A DNA stretch of 64,000 bases from Thamnocephalis sphaerospora (GCA_003614735.1 KZ992439.1:1-64000); one strand, 5' to 3'; shown: positions 1 through 12,480, counted from the stretch's first letter. The notes: generated by a model from the sequence alone, not told the origin. A program made the numbers and translations.

Positions 1-835
1 TGTCTTGCTACGTGTTGATATCTTTGTTCGTAAAAGAGTATACGTTTGAGCTATCTATAAGCTTCGTTTGGCCGACTTTTTTAGCATAGACCTACTTTGG
101 TGGCAGCGCATGTTTTGGTGGTGGTATTGTTCCAGAAGGCTCATCTGCGCAATAATTCAACTATAGAGTACTACAAAAGTAAGCTCATCCTATTCTACTG
201 GAAGGCAGTGCGTTCTGTGTAGTTTGGACTAGCTAGTGGTAATTACACGGTCTGCACACATTATCATGGAACCAGCACCCAGTCTGTAGACATATTGCAC
301 GTGGCGCCATCAAAGAAGCCATTTGCGCTATCCACCAAACCGCAACCGACCACACTCGACAGGATCCACCAAACCGCAAAGAGCAACGCAGCTATAAAAT
401 CAGCAATGTAATGGGATCAGCGTGTCCGCATGTCCCCAGGCTGATCATCGCATCTTTATGTGCGTGGCTTTCGTGGACAGATGTAGGGATAGCCGCGGCG
501 TCTGCCATATCAAATAGCATATACAAAACATGCTTTAAGCTATATGCTGATCTAAAGTAGACTATTAGCGCAAGCCATTGTCTTGCTTGGCTCACCACCC
601 AGCGACTCGTCAGAGTATATACCCACCCGTACACGCTCGTTGCCCGCGGCGAAATTGCACGATCACCGCGTCTATTCGCCTGGACCGCCATCTGCGCTGA
701 CGTGTCGGTACACACACAGTACCGGGACATCGCCATCTGACCTCCTGCAGCCTCACCTGTTTACCTCTGGGCCGGCGCTGTCTGCCGTCTTGGTCTGCCC
801 GTACGGCCGACTAAACCGCTGTCACCGCCGCCGAG
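1..835. other. Non-coding left edge, upstream of ADA2
   Basis: No reading frame here resembles a protein family, and none continues from beyond the left edge in a convincing way. The last part must hold the ADA2 promoter and 5' leader. A TATAAAA-like run occurs near 391-397, but it lies about 440 bases before the ADA2 start, so its link to that gene is uncertain. Confidence 0.5.
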
Positions 836-2820
836 ATGCCTTTCCAGCGGCGCACGAGGCTATGTGACGCATGCCAGGCCAACATTAGCAATCTAGTGCG
901 CATCAAATGCGGTGTCTGCAGCGATGTAGAGCTGTGCGTGGAATGCTTTGCGCAAGGCAAGGAGCCAAGCACGCACCGGGCGGGCCATAGTTACCGCGTT
1001 ATGGTAAGAGCTGACAGACGCTGGATAAGCGCGTGCTCACATGCATTAACGGTGTATACTTTACGCGCAAACACTAGGACCGATTGACTTTTCCAATACT
1101 GGACGCCGACTGGGGCGCTGACGAGGAGCTGCTCTTTATCGACGGCCTGGCCGCGTGTGGCATGGGCAATTGGGCGGGTGTTTCCGATCATGTTGGCACC
1201 AAAACCAAGGAACAGTGCGAGGCACACTATCTGGAGGTGTACGTTCACTCAAGTCGTTGGCCGCGGCCGGTAGGTGCAGCGCCCAAAATGCAAATATACA
1301 ACCGGCTCATGTGCTGCAATGCGCTGGCAGATGCCACTGGATGATTTTGATGACATAGCGGACACGATACAGGCGCGGAAAAAGATTATGCTGTCTGCGC
1401 GCGATGATGGTGAGCGTCTGCTGAGATCCGGCTATGCTACCGTTTGTGTTGTTACTCATCGATTCCTGTACGGTGCGCGCCAGTCGCAACCACACTCAAG
1501 GTGGGTACCACAGGTTACAGTTTATCTATGTGGCAGAGGCTGACGACACCTACAGAGCCAACCGTCAAACCACGAGATTGTCGGCTATATGCCAGGGCGC
1601 TTGGAGTTTGAGCACGAATATGAAAACGAGGCGGAGAATCTTGTCAAGGACATTGCTTTCTACGAAGACGATGCCGACGATGATATTGGTGGGTGAGCGT
1701 GTCGATGCTCCCGACGGTGCTGTGGCCAACGTGTGTGCGTCATGACAGAGCTCAAGGTAACGCTGCTGGACATATACAACTCTAAGCTGGATCGCCGGGC
1801 CAAGCGCAAAGAGCTGATCTTTGGACGCGATCTTCTCGAGTATCGCAAGGTTAGCTGATGAACATCCATGCATTAATGCTTGAAAGGAGTGAGCGTCAGC
1901 TCTGAACTAACACCGGCGCGCCCGGTACTTGATGGCGTAGAACCAAGCTGCTGAGCGCAAACTGGAAAAAGAAGACCGCGACTTGCTCAACCGCTGCAAG
2001 GTGTTTGCCAAGATGATGACGAAAGACGATTTTGACAAATTTATTGAAGGACTAATAAGCGAGTATTCAGAAGCGCACTACAAGGCAGCATGGCATCGGC
2101 TAACCCGCGTGCTTGCACTGCCACCTACAGACGAGCGGCGAATCCGCCGACGAATTGCGGAGCTGCAAGAGTATCGCCAGAATGGCGTGCGCACCGAGAG
2201 CGGCTCGGCAACATATGAGAGACAGAAGGAGCAGCGCGTAAGTGATGTTGCGATGGCGATCATATCTAGAGTGGCGTTAACGCGTCAGCGCTGCACAGCT
2301 GTCGGCCACCAAGTATATGGTAGCCCGCGACACATACACGCTAGGCGAGCGCACACCTCGACCAAACTCACGCTACACGCCGACACGCGAGGTAAGCAAA
2401 CACGCTGGCGCAGCAGCCCTGCAGCGAACTTACACGCGGCGCTAGTCTACACCTCCGAGCGTATCGCAAAAGACAATTGGCCGCAAGCCAGGTAGGTTGT
2501 TTTTCCACATTGCGTGCGCACGTATGCTTACGCCTGCTTTGCACTCAGCAAACCCGCTGGACATTACCGAGGCTGATGGTGTGCATCTGCTCACCACGGA
2601 GGAACAAGATCTTTGCTCAGCACTCCGCATCTATCCCAAGCCATATCTTGTCATCAAGGAGACTATACTGAACGAATACACCCGGCGAGGCACGCTGCGG
2701 CGGCGCCAAGCACGTGAGCTCATCAAAATCGACGTCAACAAGACTAGTCGCATCTACGACTTTTTCCTCAATATGGGCTGGATTCGACAGCCAAGCAAGG
2801 AACAGCAGCCTGCCGGGTAG
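836..2820 (+). CDS. ADA2: Transcriptional adaptor ADA2 (SAGA/ADA histone acetyltransferase complex)
   Basis: ADA2 is a nuclear adaptor that binds and stimulates the GCN5 acetyltransferase. Domains in order: an N-terminal ZZ zinc finger with CDAC, CGVC and CVEC cysteine pairs (836-1003); a SANT/Myb-like domain ([11 protein letters not shown], then [17 protein letters not shown]); the conserved ADA2 core ([20 protein letters not shown], then [20 protein letters not shown]); and a C-terminal SWIRM domain (TTEEQDLC to FFLNMGWI) before the stop at 2818-2820. The gene is split by about seven short introns. The first exons are 836-1003, 1078-1269 and 1331-1500; later core exons begin near 1558, 1742 and 1961. 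The 1500/1558 junction and the low-complexity linker exons between about 2260 and 2550 are the least certain parts. The ATG was chosen because the ZZ finger begins within ten residues of it. Confidence 0.95.
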
Positions 2821-3089
2821 TGACCGCCCGTCTGTCGCGCGTCCTTGCCCATCAGTTATATTTGTCGTTTCGCATTATTGCCGTTGTAAGAATACACGCT
2901 CGTCTACGCCATGCCATTGTGGTCACTGGGTGTTGCCGCAGGCCTAGTCTGCCGGCGGGTCTACAATGTGCGCGCAACGACCTTTCACATGAGTATACAC
3001 ATGATGGATTCAAGAGGCCGCGATGTATTTGCTCATGCATACAACAGCAGCGTGTGGTGGGAAGCGCAAGCCCGACTGCAGAGGAGTGC

Positions 3090-4284
3090 TTAGAACTTGG
3101 TGAACTGCTTCTGGCCCTTGACGGCCTTCTTCTGAACCTTCAGGACGTTGAAACGAACAGTCTTGGAGAGCGGGCTACAAAGGTCAGGGGGCATAAGGTG
3201 AGTAAAGTGCAGTCATATCAGGCTCAGTTGTCCAAAACGCAAATGCCACGGCGCGCATGCACATCACAGCCCATTGTCGGTAGCGTCATCATGCTATGTC
3301 CTCGCACGCCCAGTACTTCTGCTGCTGATAGCAACCAATGATGCAGGTATAGCTTGTAGCGTACACATCTCTTCCGCATTCGTTGCGCCCGTCGACATGG
3401 CGTGCTTCCACACCCCACACCCGCCTTGATCGATCCCGTCCGCAACGTCAAATACATACCGGCACTGGCCAACAGTCACAAGGTCACCGTTCTCGACACC
3501 AATGAAGGCCGGGGACAGATGGGCAGCCAGGTTCTTGTGGCGCTTCTCATAACGGTTGTACTTCTTGATGTAGTGCAGGTAGTCACGGCGCAGGATGACG
3601 GTGCGCTTCATCTTGGTCGAGACAATAACACCCGAAAGGATGCGGCCGCGGATGGAGACGTTGCCGGTGAACGGGCACTTCTTGTCAATGTAGTGACCGT
3701 GGATGGCCTCAGACGGGGTCTTGAAGCCAAGGCCAACATCCTTGTACCAGCGCTGGGTCTTGCCCTTCTTGCTGGCCAGCTTCGAGTTCAGGAAGACACC
3801 CTGCTGCTTCTGGAAAGCTTTCTCGACCTACAGCAACAAGGAGCGGGCAAGATTCGGCACGTTGTCAGCAACACAGGATAACAAAGACCGACTGGATCTC
3901 CCGTCAGCCGTGCTCGCATGTAGAAAGCCAGCGGTAACGGTGACAGCCCGTCGGCGAGCATGATTCACGCGAGGAAACGCGGCATTACGCTGCTGCCAGC
4001 GGCTACACGCCGACAATATACAGCACTGGCAGATCGTCCAGGGACGACAGGGCAGTCGCGTCGACGTGTCTTTCGCAGCACCCTACTTTGCCGCTGCTGC
4101 CTCCGCCGCCACCGTAAGATAGGGCTGTCGTCCGCTACCGTGCAAACGCCGTCGCTGACTACAATACGATACGTCGTCGTCGACGCCCGAGATCCAGCGT
4201 AGAGCACGTGTGAACCGCGCCGACGTTGCAACACAACGCGTCCAGCCGCCGCTCAGAATCGGCGCCACGCACCTGCTCGGACAT
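3090..4284 (-). CDS. RPS11: 40S ribosomal protein uS17 (S11)
   Basis: A small-subunit ribosomal protein that binds 18S rRNA. Three exons on the minus strand: 4273-4284, 3460-3827 and 3174 down to 3090. Spliced, they give 154 residues, the usual length for eukaryotic S11. Recognisable stretches are KAFQKQ near the N-terminus, [57 protein letters not shown] and [15 protein letters not shown] before the end. The start is decided by splicing. The conserved body begins at an acceptor, and the only upstream exon that restores a normal N-terminus is a 12-base exon coding Met-Ser-Glu-Gln, directly followed by a GTGCGT donor. The first intron is 445 bases, far longer than is usual here, and sits just after the start codon; a large intron near the start is common in fungal ribosomal protein genes. 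Confidence 0.93.
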
Positions 4285-4858
4285 GTTGACTGATGATCTG
4301 CACTGGTCTTCGCACACGCGTGATTCAGTGAAGGTGAAAGAGGAGGAAAAAGAGGCAGGCGTCTGTGGCGGTGGTCAATTTTCTTCCATCGCCACTGGTG
4401 GCGCCATCCAGCCAATGGCACGCGGCAAAAGACAAAAAAGTGAGAAAGCGCAGCGGCGCCACCAGGGAGGGCCAAGAACTGGCGGGGTGGAAAAACTGCC
4501 AGCCCAGCTCAGCCTGGGGGAGCAACCCATGTCAACGCACAGCGGGTTTGGGACGAGCATGCTTGAGGCGAAGCTGTCTGGACTCGCCTTGGACTGTCCC
4601 AAGGTCGCTGCTCGGTTATTTTGAAGCGCTAATCTCCGTGTGCGTGCGTGCGTGTGTGTGTGTTCCGCACCGTCATCCACACTGTCTCCTCTACAGCATC
4701 GTCACCAGTACCGTCCTTCTTGCCACCACTGCGCCTGTTTCCTAGGAGCGCGCTTGTGTCTAAACACGGCAGCGTCATAATACGTGCAGCGTGCCCACGC
4801 ACAAACCAGTCTGCCTCGCCAATTCTTGCGTCTGCACACCCCTAGACAGCACACAATC
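4285..4858. other. Divergent promoter region between RPS11 and the DUF2015 gene
   Basis: The 574 bases separate two divergently transcribed genes and must contain both promoters. There is a GTGCGTGC/GTGTGT-type tract around 4638-4662. No coding exon was recognised. Confidence 0.5.
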
Positions 4859-5280
4859 ATGGACGCTGAACATTACCTGCTTGTTTCGGTGCCAATCGTC
4901 ATTGCGCTAGGTAGGCCTGGATAGCGGTTGCTCCTCTGTGATGATGCGCGCAGCTGACTGAGCCGTGCTATTATGTAGGCGTTTACCTGTATCGCCGTCG
5001 TGCCAAGAGTCGCCAAGGCTACCGCCGGGTCACGGGCGGGCAGTTTCAGCGCGATATCGAGGACGGCCTAAGCAGCTCTCAGTTTGACTTGAATGCCAAC
5101 GTGGCGGACGGCGACACGCGTCCTGGGCTAGACGCGGATGAAGTGCGCCGTATCATGGAGGAGGAAGGCTGCTCGTTTGACCAGGCACGTCTAATTCGCC
5201 AGCAGCGAGTGCTGAAGCGAAACAATGTGGATCCGCGCACTGGCCTGCCCCTGGATCCCAAGCTGGTCACGTTTAGCTAA
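4859..5280 (+). CDS. DUF2015 family protein, small single-pass membrane protein
   Basis: Two exons, 4859-4910 and 4979-5280, joined across a 68-base intron to give 117 residues. An N-terminal hydrophobic segment (about residues 6-20) is followed by a basic YRRRAKSR stretch, which suggests a membrane anchor with a cytosolic tail. The rest matches what I recall of the fungal DUF2015 family: an NVADGDTRPGL segment, a helix resembling a CUE/UBA fold (EVRRIMEEEGCSFDQARL) and the conserved end in which DPRTGLPLDPK is followed by a short Val-Thr-Phe-Ser tail. Function is unknown for the family. The ATG lies in good context, and the hydrophobic segment begins straight after it. Confidence 0.85.
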
Positions 5281-5549
5281 ACATATTACCCGGGCTGTCG
5301 CCACAGTCCTTTAGTTGACATTTCATGCGGCCTTTGCTGCCTATTATTCGCATGTCGCTATCCGACACTTTCTTACTCGCATCTTCTACGCATTGTACTC
5401 CTATGCCAATAGCAATCTTGCGCCATTGGCGGGTTTGTTTTAGCAAATAACATATTCATTAGCACGCGTTCTGGGCGAAGGCGAGGATAAGGCCATAGTG
5501 ACGAACGGTGATCTTGGGTAGATGCGCGTGGAGGTGAGAGTTGTCGGTG

Positions 5550-7563
5550 CTAGACGATAAAGGCCGCGTCGACAGCGCTGTCATCAACGGTACGTGTGCG
5601 GCTACCATAGGTCGCCGGCTGTCCTGGAGCGACTAGGCCGTCTATCCTCTTGCTTGCACACTCCTCGTGATCATCTGTACTGTTATTTGCGCGGCTGATG
5701 TCCATGCGCGGATTCTGTACTAGTCGCGACGTGCCGTCGTTGGCCACCATCTGCTGTTCTTCGCGACGCACACGGTCACGAGAGACACGTGCTACCTTTG
5801 ACCAATCGGTCAATGCAATCGTCAATCCTTCGAGGAACGTTGTGAGCATGATGGCGAGGAAAAAGGCGGTCCAGAGTCCGGCCATACGCATGTTCAGCTT
5901 GAAGGCAAGCGCATAGGCCAGCGGAAAGCCGATTATGTAGATGCAGAAGAGACGAATGGCAGCGCCGTACAGTTGTCGGCCCTGTCCGCGCAGCACGCCG
6001 CCGCACACCATGGAGATGACGGAGCAGAACTGAAAGAAAGCAGCCACAGGCAGCAGCTTGGCCACCAGGCTGACCACCGCCTCGTCCTTGTTGTAGATGT
6101 AGCCCCACTGGTGGCGTAGGGCGATTATCACTGCACCGTTCAGGAATGCTAGCAGCGCTGTGATGACAATGGCAGTCCACGCGCTAATGCGCGCCAGACT
6201 GGGCTTATCACCGCCAAGAAGGTTGCCAATGCGGTTGGCAGTGGCCAGAGAAATACCTGTGCAATGGGTTGGTTAGCGACATTGCCGATATTTCCGGCAG
6301 GTGGGCAACAACAATACACACCGATAAAAATCATGATGCCTATCAAGGCCGACTGGAAGGTGATGGCTTGTGCAGCGACTGCCACTGGTCCAAAATAAGA
6401 TGCAGCAATGGTGAGTAGCTCAAAGACCCACAGTTCGCTGCATGCCATTAGAATGCCAGGGAGTGCTGCATAATGTCGACGCGCGCAACCATATGTGTGA
6501 GCAGGATGGTCTGTCGAGCAGCCACTATGTCTGCACTACTTACCAAGCTTGATGAACGGACGCCAGCCGGTAAAGACGGCACGCGACCACCGTGTCCATG
6601 TGGGCAGTTTATGCGCGTGCACAAGGATGAGCCCGGCTCCCGCCCAGCTGCTGATGGCGCTGGCGATCGGCGCACCGATAAAGCCAATGTGGTCACGGCA
6701 TACCAAGATCAAAAAAAAGCTGAGCAGCGCACCAAATGGGCCGGTTATCGAGGCAATGCGTGCGCCTGTACGCATGTCGCCTACACTTTCGCAGGTTAGT
6801 CAATGTACATGGTCTTGGTGTACAACGACTGACGCTTACCCTGGCCCTGTAGAAAACGGCGAATTGTGTCGAATACGAGCGAACCTGGTGCTTGCAAGAT
6901 TAGGCAGCGCACATAGGTACCGGTAAGTGCCGCCAGTTCAGGCGTCTGGCCTACACGCAGCATAATGCGTTCGGTATTCCACCAGAGCACCGAGACGGGC
7001 AGAAAACACACGGCAATAAAAACCAGAGCCCGTTGTGTATGCAGTCCAAGCAGCTTGGTGTTGCGTGAACCTGCCGTATAGCTTTGCGAGCAGAGGGTGT
7101 CGAGTGCGGACAGCGCACCAAGCATCCAGGAGTTGCCTGTAAGCATGGCGAACGCGCCACCCAGCGATGCAGCGGCCAGCTCTGTGCAGAACGCGCGCGT
7201 TAGTCGGCCAGCTGCACATCCACGCTACAAACCCGCCTACCAGATGCACCCTGCAGATGATGATGGCGACGTGACCGATGGTGATGGCGTGCGCGCACGT
7301 GATTGGCGATGAGCAGTTGCCACACACACGTCTTGTGGCAGTCCACTTACCAGTCGACCAAGACACATGTAGGACACGGCGTTCGCCGAGTACTGTAGAA
7401 CAATCGTCAGCGAGATGGGCCAGCCATTGCGTAGTAGCCAGGCTGCCTCGCTCTGGCTGTGGCGTAGTGTGCTCCCATTCCGCGGATGAGCTGCGGCATT
7501 GCGGGGCAAAAGTAGCGCTGTCGACTCTTCTGCCGGCAGGCGATGTGCCGGAATGTTGGCCAT
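5550..7563 (-). CDS. MATE-family multidrug/toxin efflux transporter
   Basis: An integral membrane exporter of the MATE family (cation-coupled export of drugs or metabolites), with about 12 transmembrane helices. Five exons on the minus strand: 7351-7563, 6840-7179, 6544-6780, 6322-6465 and 5550-6256. The reading frame stays continuous through all of them and gives 546 residues. Family signatures include SALDTLCSQSYTAG in the first half, the conserved RFLQGQGK at the end of exon 2, GAPIASAIS, and ATANRIGNLLGG at the start of the second lobe. A hydrophilic tail of roughly 90 residues (rich in Arg, Asp and Ser) follows the last helix and is probably cytosolic. The start was placed at Met-Ala-Asn-Ile; the frame is open further upstream, but that extension has no family character. 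Substrate cannot be told from sequence. Confidence 0.93.
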
Positions 7564-8453
7564 GACGAAATGACAGCCGTGTAGGATTCTGTCTATAGCG
7601 ACCGTGTAGCTATCTGCTGGCAGCTGCAATGTAGTAGGATGGGAGGGATAGAGACCGGTGAAAGGTGGAGTGGCAATGTAGGTGGACACAGAGTAGATTG
7701 GGTAACTAGACACGGTTGCTATACCGCATCGGAATGTACGAACGCCAAGAAAGGATGATAGCGGCGGATACCCGGAGAATGGAGAGCAGCGATGGTGGCG
7801 CGACCTAGCAAGTGATATGGGCAAGAGGGAAGACGGGTGTGTATATTGCGCGTCGTGTCACGCAAGCGGACGGCGGGCTTAGTAATATTGGGAACAGATT
7901 GCTACTCCAGTGAGCCGCGTCATCTCCGAGCGATGCGGTTTCATCACGTGGCTTACTCGGATAATCTGCGCTTTGGCCGAGGGCGACACCAGCGCTTGCG
8001 CAATTTGGTCTTATGTCCAATACAGGTTTTATTCTACAGGTGCGTGCGCAAGACGGTGTCGTGCATGCACGTGCGCTAGGTGACGCAGTGACGAGGTAGC
8101 GATGTGTGACTAGTGGTGCAACAGCACAGATAAGCGGGCGGGCTGTCGCAGCCAGGCGAGCAGTCAACCGCCTACGCTGTGGGTTATCATCACGGTCAGC
8201 TCACATCCTGCCACTGTCGTGACTACGCTGCAGCTAGCAGCCGCTGTAGGAGATTCATCAGAGGAGTCGTAAAGGGTTGGATGGTCGTTAACCAACGATA
8301 GCTTGGACGCTGTCGCACTCAAAAGAATGCAGCTGCCCGGTGTGAAGGTGTCACGGCAACAGAGAACACAGCAGTACTGACTGGATGGACCATTGCTCAC
8401 TCGTTCCGGTGGACACGACTGTCCCTCGGTCTTGGCGATGTACCGTCGGCCAT
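7564..8453. other. Intergenic region, MATE promoter and SUN-gene 3' side
   Basis: About 890 bases between the start of the MATE gene and the stop of the SUN-family gene, both on the minus strand. It should hold the MATE promoter and the 3' end of the SUN transcript. No further gene was recognised. Confidence 0.5.
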
Positions 8454-9454
8454 TTACTGCGGACCGGAAGGCACCTCGCCAATAGGAAGGATGGGCATGT
8501 CGACCGGCGACGACGGCTGGAAGTTGATGCCGTCCTCACCGTAGAGAACGAATGATGCCTGGCCGCCTTGACGCACCGCAACCGTGCAGCCATCCTGCTG
8601 AGTGCAGCTGCCGTCGGCGCACTGGCAGGGCAGGCCGTTGCACTTGCTCGGGTCATCGCACTCGATGCGCACATTGTACGTCGTGGCAGGGCTGCGGCCG
8701 GCACGTTCGTAGTCTGGGTTGTAGCGAATAGACACAAAGGTGATGTCCTCCATGCCTTGGCCGGCGCCAAACACGTACGGCGACCAGTTGCCGATGGGCA
8801 TCGATGCGTTGCCCCAAACGCACTGGTCGCTGTCGGTTCCGGCGGGGTTGACATAGTACTGAGCAGAGGTGCTCTGCCAGTAGCTGGTAGGCAGCACGTT
8901 GAGCGGCGACGAGCCGCCGGACTGCACTACGGTGGGAATCAGCATTTCTTCGTTACCGGGATAGACAGTCTGGCAGGCCGAGATGCTTTGGCTAAGCAGG
9001 TTGTTGATGCGAGCGTTGCCCAGGCCCTGCTGGCAGAACGGCTGGTCCGGGAACGGCTTGCGCAGCGAGCCGTCCGCTTCGCAGATCACGCCACCGTCCA
9101 TCGTGTTGGAGGTGAGCGTCGAGTCGGGATTCCACTGTGCCGAATAGTAGCCTGGAGCGCAGGCGTACGGGCAGTACATGCCGGCCGTGCACTCTTGGTT
9201 GTAGGACATGGCCCATCCTGTCATTGGTAGGCATCGGGTGGGGGAGGCGCTGAGTGGTGAGCAATCGCGTCGTATTACATGATGCTATCGCTCGGTAACA
9301 TACCCTTGTTCATGGCATTGGGCGTGATGGGCACGATAAGCGGGTCGTCGGGCAGCGTGCAGTGGACAGTCTCCTGCTGTGCGGGCATAGCATAGGCCGG
9401 CGTGGCCAGCAGCAGAGCAGCCACGGTGGTAAGGGCAATAGAGCAGCGAGTCAT
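8454..9454 (-). CDS. SUN-family (GH132) secreted cell-wall protein, Sim1/Sun4/Uth1-like
   Basis: SUN-family proteins are secreted or wall-bound fungal proteins tied to beta-glucan remodelling, septation and ageing phenotypes. Two exons, 9304-9454 and 8454-9217, are joined across an intron with a strong GTATGT donor; the product is 304 residues. The first 22 residues form a clear signal peptide ending near AYA. The SUN domain follows, with the cysteine spacing C-x5-C in QECTAGMYC, then CPYACAPGYYSAQW, LLSQSISACQTVYPGNEEML, the YYVNP-x6-QCVWG segment and the C-terminal half with WSPYVFGAGQ and YNVRIECDDPSKCNG. The Ser/Thr-rich linker usual in yeast members is absent, so this is a short form. 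It resembles the catalytic half of the family, but enzyme activity is not proven from sequence. Confidence 0.88.
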
Positions 9455-10837
9455 GGTGGTTTTAGCCGTAGGGGAGCAGAGCAAGATGTTGAATAAAGAA
9501 AAGGTGCAAGTCTTGGTGCACTGGCGGTAGAGGACGGGTAAGACGAGTAGGCGACGGAATGTCCAAAGAGCCTTTTTCAATATCACGGACTGGCAGATAG
9601 AGTGTAGCTACAAGCGACGATGCGTGCTTTCAGCAAAATGCACTCTATTCCAAAGGATGTGGCAGCCTTGGCGGCGACCGGCGGAGCAAGGTTGTGGGTG
9701 GGTGTGAAGGCGCTAGGGGTAAGCGGGGCGAATCCAGTGGGCCCGGCTTGTCGACGTATCTATCTTTACGATTGCGATGGTACAGCAGGGTGGCCGTCAA
9801 CGGTGACGATGCTGTAGCAGAACAAGCGTAGCGTAGGAAGAGAGAAGAAGAAGAAGGATCTAAGATTGTAGCAGATCAGCGGTGGCAGAGAGTCGGCGAC
9901 TTGCAGAGGTGCTCTGTAGGTGGCGCGTGGAGAAGCGAACGGACAGGATTGGGCCACATCGTACCTTTTATGCTGGCGAAACTTGCGCCGCCCACAGGCT
10001 AAAGCCGCTGAATGGGCTGGTGCGGAGACTAGCCGCGAAAAGAACATTCGGAGTTGAATGCGGATACACACACCTTGACATACAGCCTGGTGCTTGATTA
10101 GTGGCTGGCACTTCGGAGCGCAGCGCAGGCTGCTCCGCTTTGCCGGTACCACACCAATGCGCGCCGCAATCGGTGGTCTTGTCATGCCATTGCATGGCAC
10201 TGCGCTGCCGCACAGGCCATTTGCGCGCTAGCGAAAGACTAGCTCAGCAAGGCGGGCGACGCGAGAACGCCGATAAAGCTGCTGGCGACCGCTGTCTGTG
10301 CAAGTCTGCGTGTGTAGCATGTGTACGCGGAGCGGACATACGCCCGCTCTCACTGCCAGCGGATAATCCACATGTTCACTGCATCTCGTCTTCAGGTTGA
10401 TTAGTGATTTCGGTATTTGCTGCTGCCGCCATCAAAGAGCGACAGGTATTGGCTGGAATCTTCTGTGAACGAAGGCGCAATGCGGTATGCGAAACACACA
10501 CGCTGGCACTCCGACTCTTTGGCTGGTGCCCGCCGTGGCTAATGCCGCCGCAGCCACAGATCATTTTCGGCTCCCACGAAGCAAAGCTATTGGCTCTACC
10601 CATGGTTGAATTGGCACTCTTCAACAGGTGGCTGATTTTTCTGACATGCTAAGTATGCGCGCGCAAAGCGCGCAGGTAAAATGGATAGGCTGGAACATCT
10701 GACGCTGCTTGTAGCCGCTCGCCGTTTAGTGGTGTGACAAGTGTGCTTTAATGACTATGGCGGGTCGGCGTCTACTCTAGTAATGTGTCAGTGGTCGCAT
10801 GGTTTGCAATTAGTTTGTAGTGCAAGAGCGGCTGTAT
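9455..10837. other. Intergenic region, SUN-gene promoter
   Basis: Nearly 1.4 kb upstream of the SUN-family gene and downstream of the degenerate phosphatase gene. Reading frames present are short and lack any family pattern. No RNA gene or repeat was recognised. Confidence 0.5.
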
Positions 10838-12480
10838 CTAAGCAAGCGGCGTCTTGATCACGTCGCCCTGGTCTGACAGATGAATGACCTGCGTCGAGCC
10901 GTCGGGCAGAATCTCAAGCGCGGCCTTATTGCCTCGGATGGCGCTCGAAATGCCAACGTTGACGGAAAACAGCTGTCCGTTACATTGTGAGCGTATGGTG
11001 CCGTTTTCCTGCAGCGAGCTGCCAATCACCATTCGCTTGACACCCATGCGCGATAGCGTGTGCTCCAGGATACTGCATGCTGGCGCAGTCGCGCCTTCCA
11101 TGTAACCGTCACATTGTAGCGGACCAGTGGTGTCTAGGATGGGCGGACGCACTGCGGATGCGTCATTCTTTAGTTTGTTGGTGTAGCTGATAAGGCCGTC
11201 CGCTACAAGTCGGTTGATTGCGTAGATATTTTTGGTCGCCCACGCCGGCAGAATGCCACCGTGCGCAAAGATTGTATCGCCGATTTGATGTACAGCAGGC
11301 AGGTTGAACAGCCGGAAGCCGAGATAGCCGGTTGGGCTGAATGTGGTGGCGCGCGAATCTGAAGTGAGAAACTCGTCCGAGCGTTCCCTGACAAACCGTA
11401 GATCCCCCAGCATGTTCATAAGCTCATGCCTTCCCAAAAGTTGCATAACCTAGATGCACAGCGTCAGCGATGCTCTGTGGCAGCCCATTCCGCGCACGCG
11501 TCCTACGTACTCGACCGCCGGCCCGGTTGGCCTCTTGCACCAGTCGCGGAAACAGAGTGAGTAGGTCTTTGGTGTCTGGTCCGTAATCAATGACATTGCC
11601 CTACCGATGGATGGCGTTAGGCGCGGACTACACTTCTTGGGCGCGATTTGACGCATCCTACCGTTTGAACAAGCACCGTGTGGCTTCCACCGGCCCATTT
11701 GCCGCCATCATCGATGACGCCTGCCATGCGCAGTACGCTAAGTGCTGCTGACATGTCGCCGTGCAGACTTCCAACGGCTACAACGCGGCGCGCAGCCAGC
11801 TCGCTGGCACGGCGGAACGTCCGACTATGGATATCTTCATACTTTGGCGCACGCCACCTGGACTGCGTTGAAGCATTTGCATCCCAGCAGCGAGCGCGAA
11901 AGAGGTGGCCCTCCAGAGGCCGCGCTCCTCCGTCATCGCCAATAAGCATACGCCGGCCGTTACCGGCGTACTCCACCGTAAACGCGCCAATGCCTCGATT
12001 TTCGGTGCCGAGAAGGTGGGCTGGAATGTATCTGTAGCCTCGCTGGTCGATCATGGGAGGCATGTTGTAGCCGTAACGCGCGGCTATATTTCCAAAATAC
12101 CCCAACGACTCGGGCTGCGCAATGTCCATCTCGACTTTGGCTAGGCGGTCCCACACGTTGCGCCATGTCACGATCTGGCAGTACTGCAGGTTATTCTGCG
12201 CGTAAGGGTTTGGCAAACCCCGTCTGTTTGGCGTGTTATGGAACGGCCAGGGTGTTAGCTGGAGGCCCTGACCAAACATGGTCGGCTGCAGAGCAAGATC
12301 ATCGTTGCCTGCAGCATGGCGCGCTGTGTATCCGACCACCACCTCCAAGTCGGCTACATCCCAAAGGCTCTGACCATGCTTTAGGGGTCTTGGCCACTTT
12401 GCGTATTCGACCGGCAGTGCGCCTTGCGCGGCGTGCACCAGAAGGGCCAGTGCCAGCGCGCAACCAAGCTGAAACTTCAT
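10838..12480 (-). CDS. Secreted Shewanella-like metallophosphatase homologue with degraded active site (probable pseudophosphatase)
   Basis: Three exons, 11662-12480, 11511-11600 and 10838-11449, give 506 residues with a signal peptide (about residues 1-20, ending near AAQG). The fold is that of calcineurin-like phosphoesterases of the Shewanella-like phosphatase type, with an N-terminal extension of some 220 residues sharing YIPAHLL and LLIGDDGGARPL-like segments with the paralogue at 40430-42116. Metal-site motifs have decayed: GDxHG reads GSLHG, GDxxDRG reads GNVIDYG, GNHE reads GRHE, and the late GH motif reads GS. Only the FAHGG histidine and a few other ligands remain. Both introns lie at the same positions and phase as in the intact paralogue, so the two arose by gene duplication, not retroposition. 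The frame is intact over 1.5 kb, which argues for a kept non-enzymatic role over a pseudogene. Confidence 0.9.

Noticed and set aside
8568-9230. Plus-strand open frame of 220 codons
   Set aside because: It is antisense to the SUN-family gene, whose domain and signal peptide are clear.
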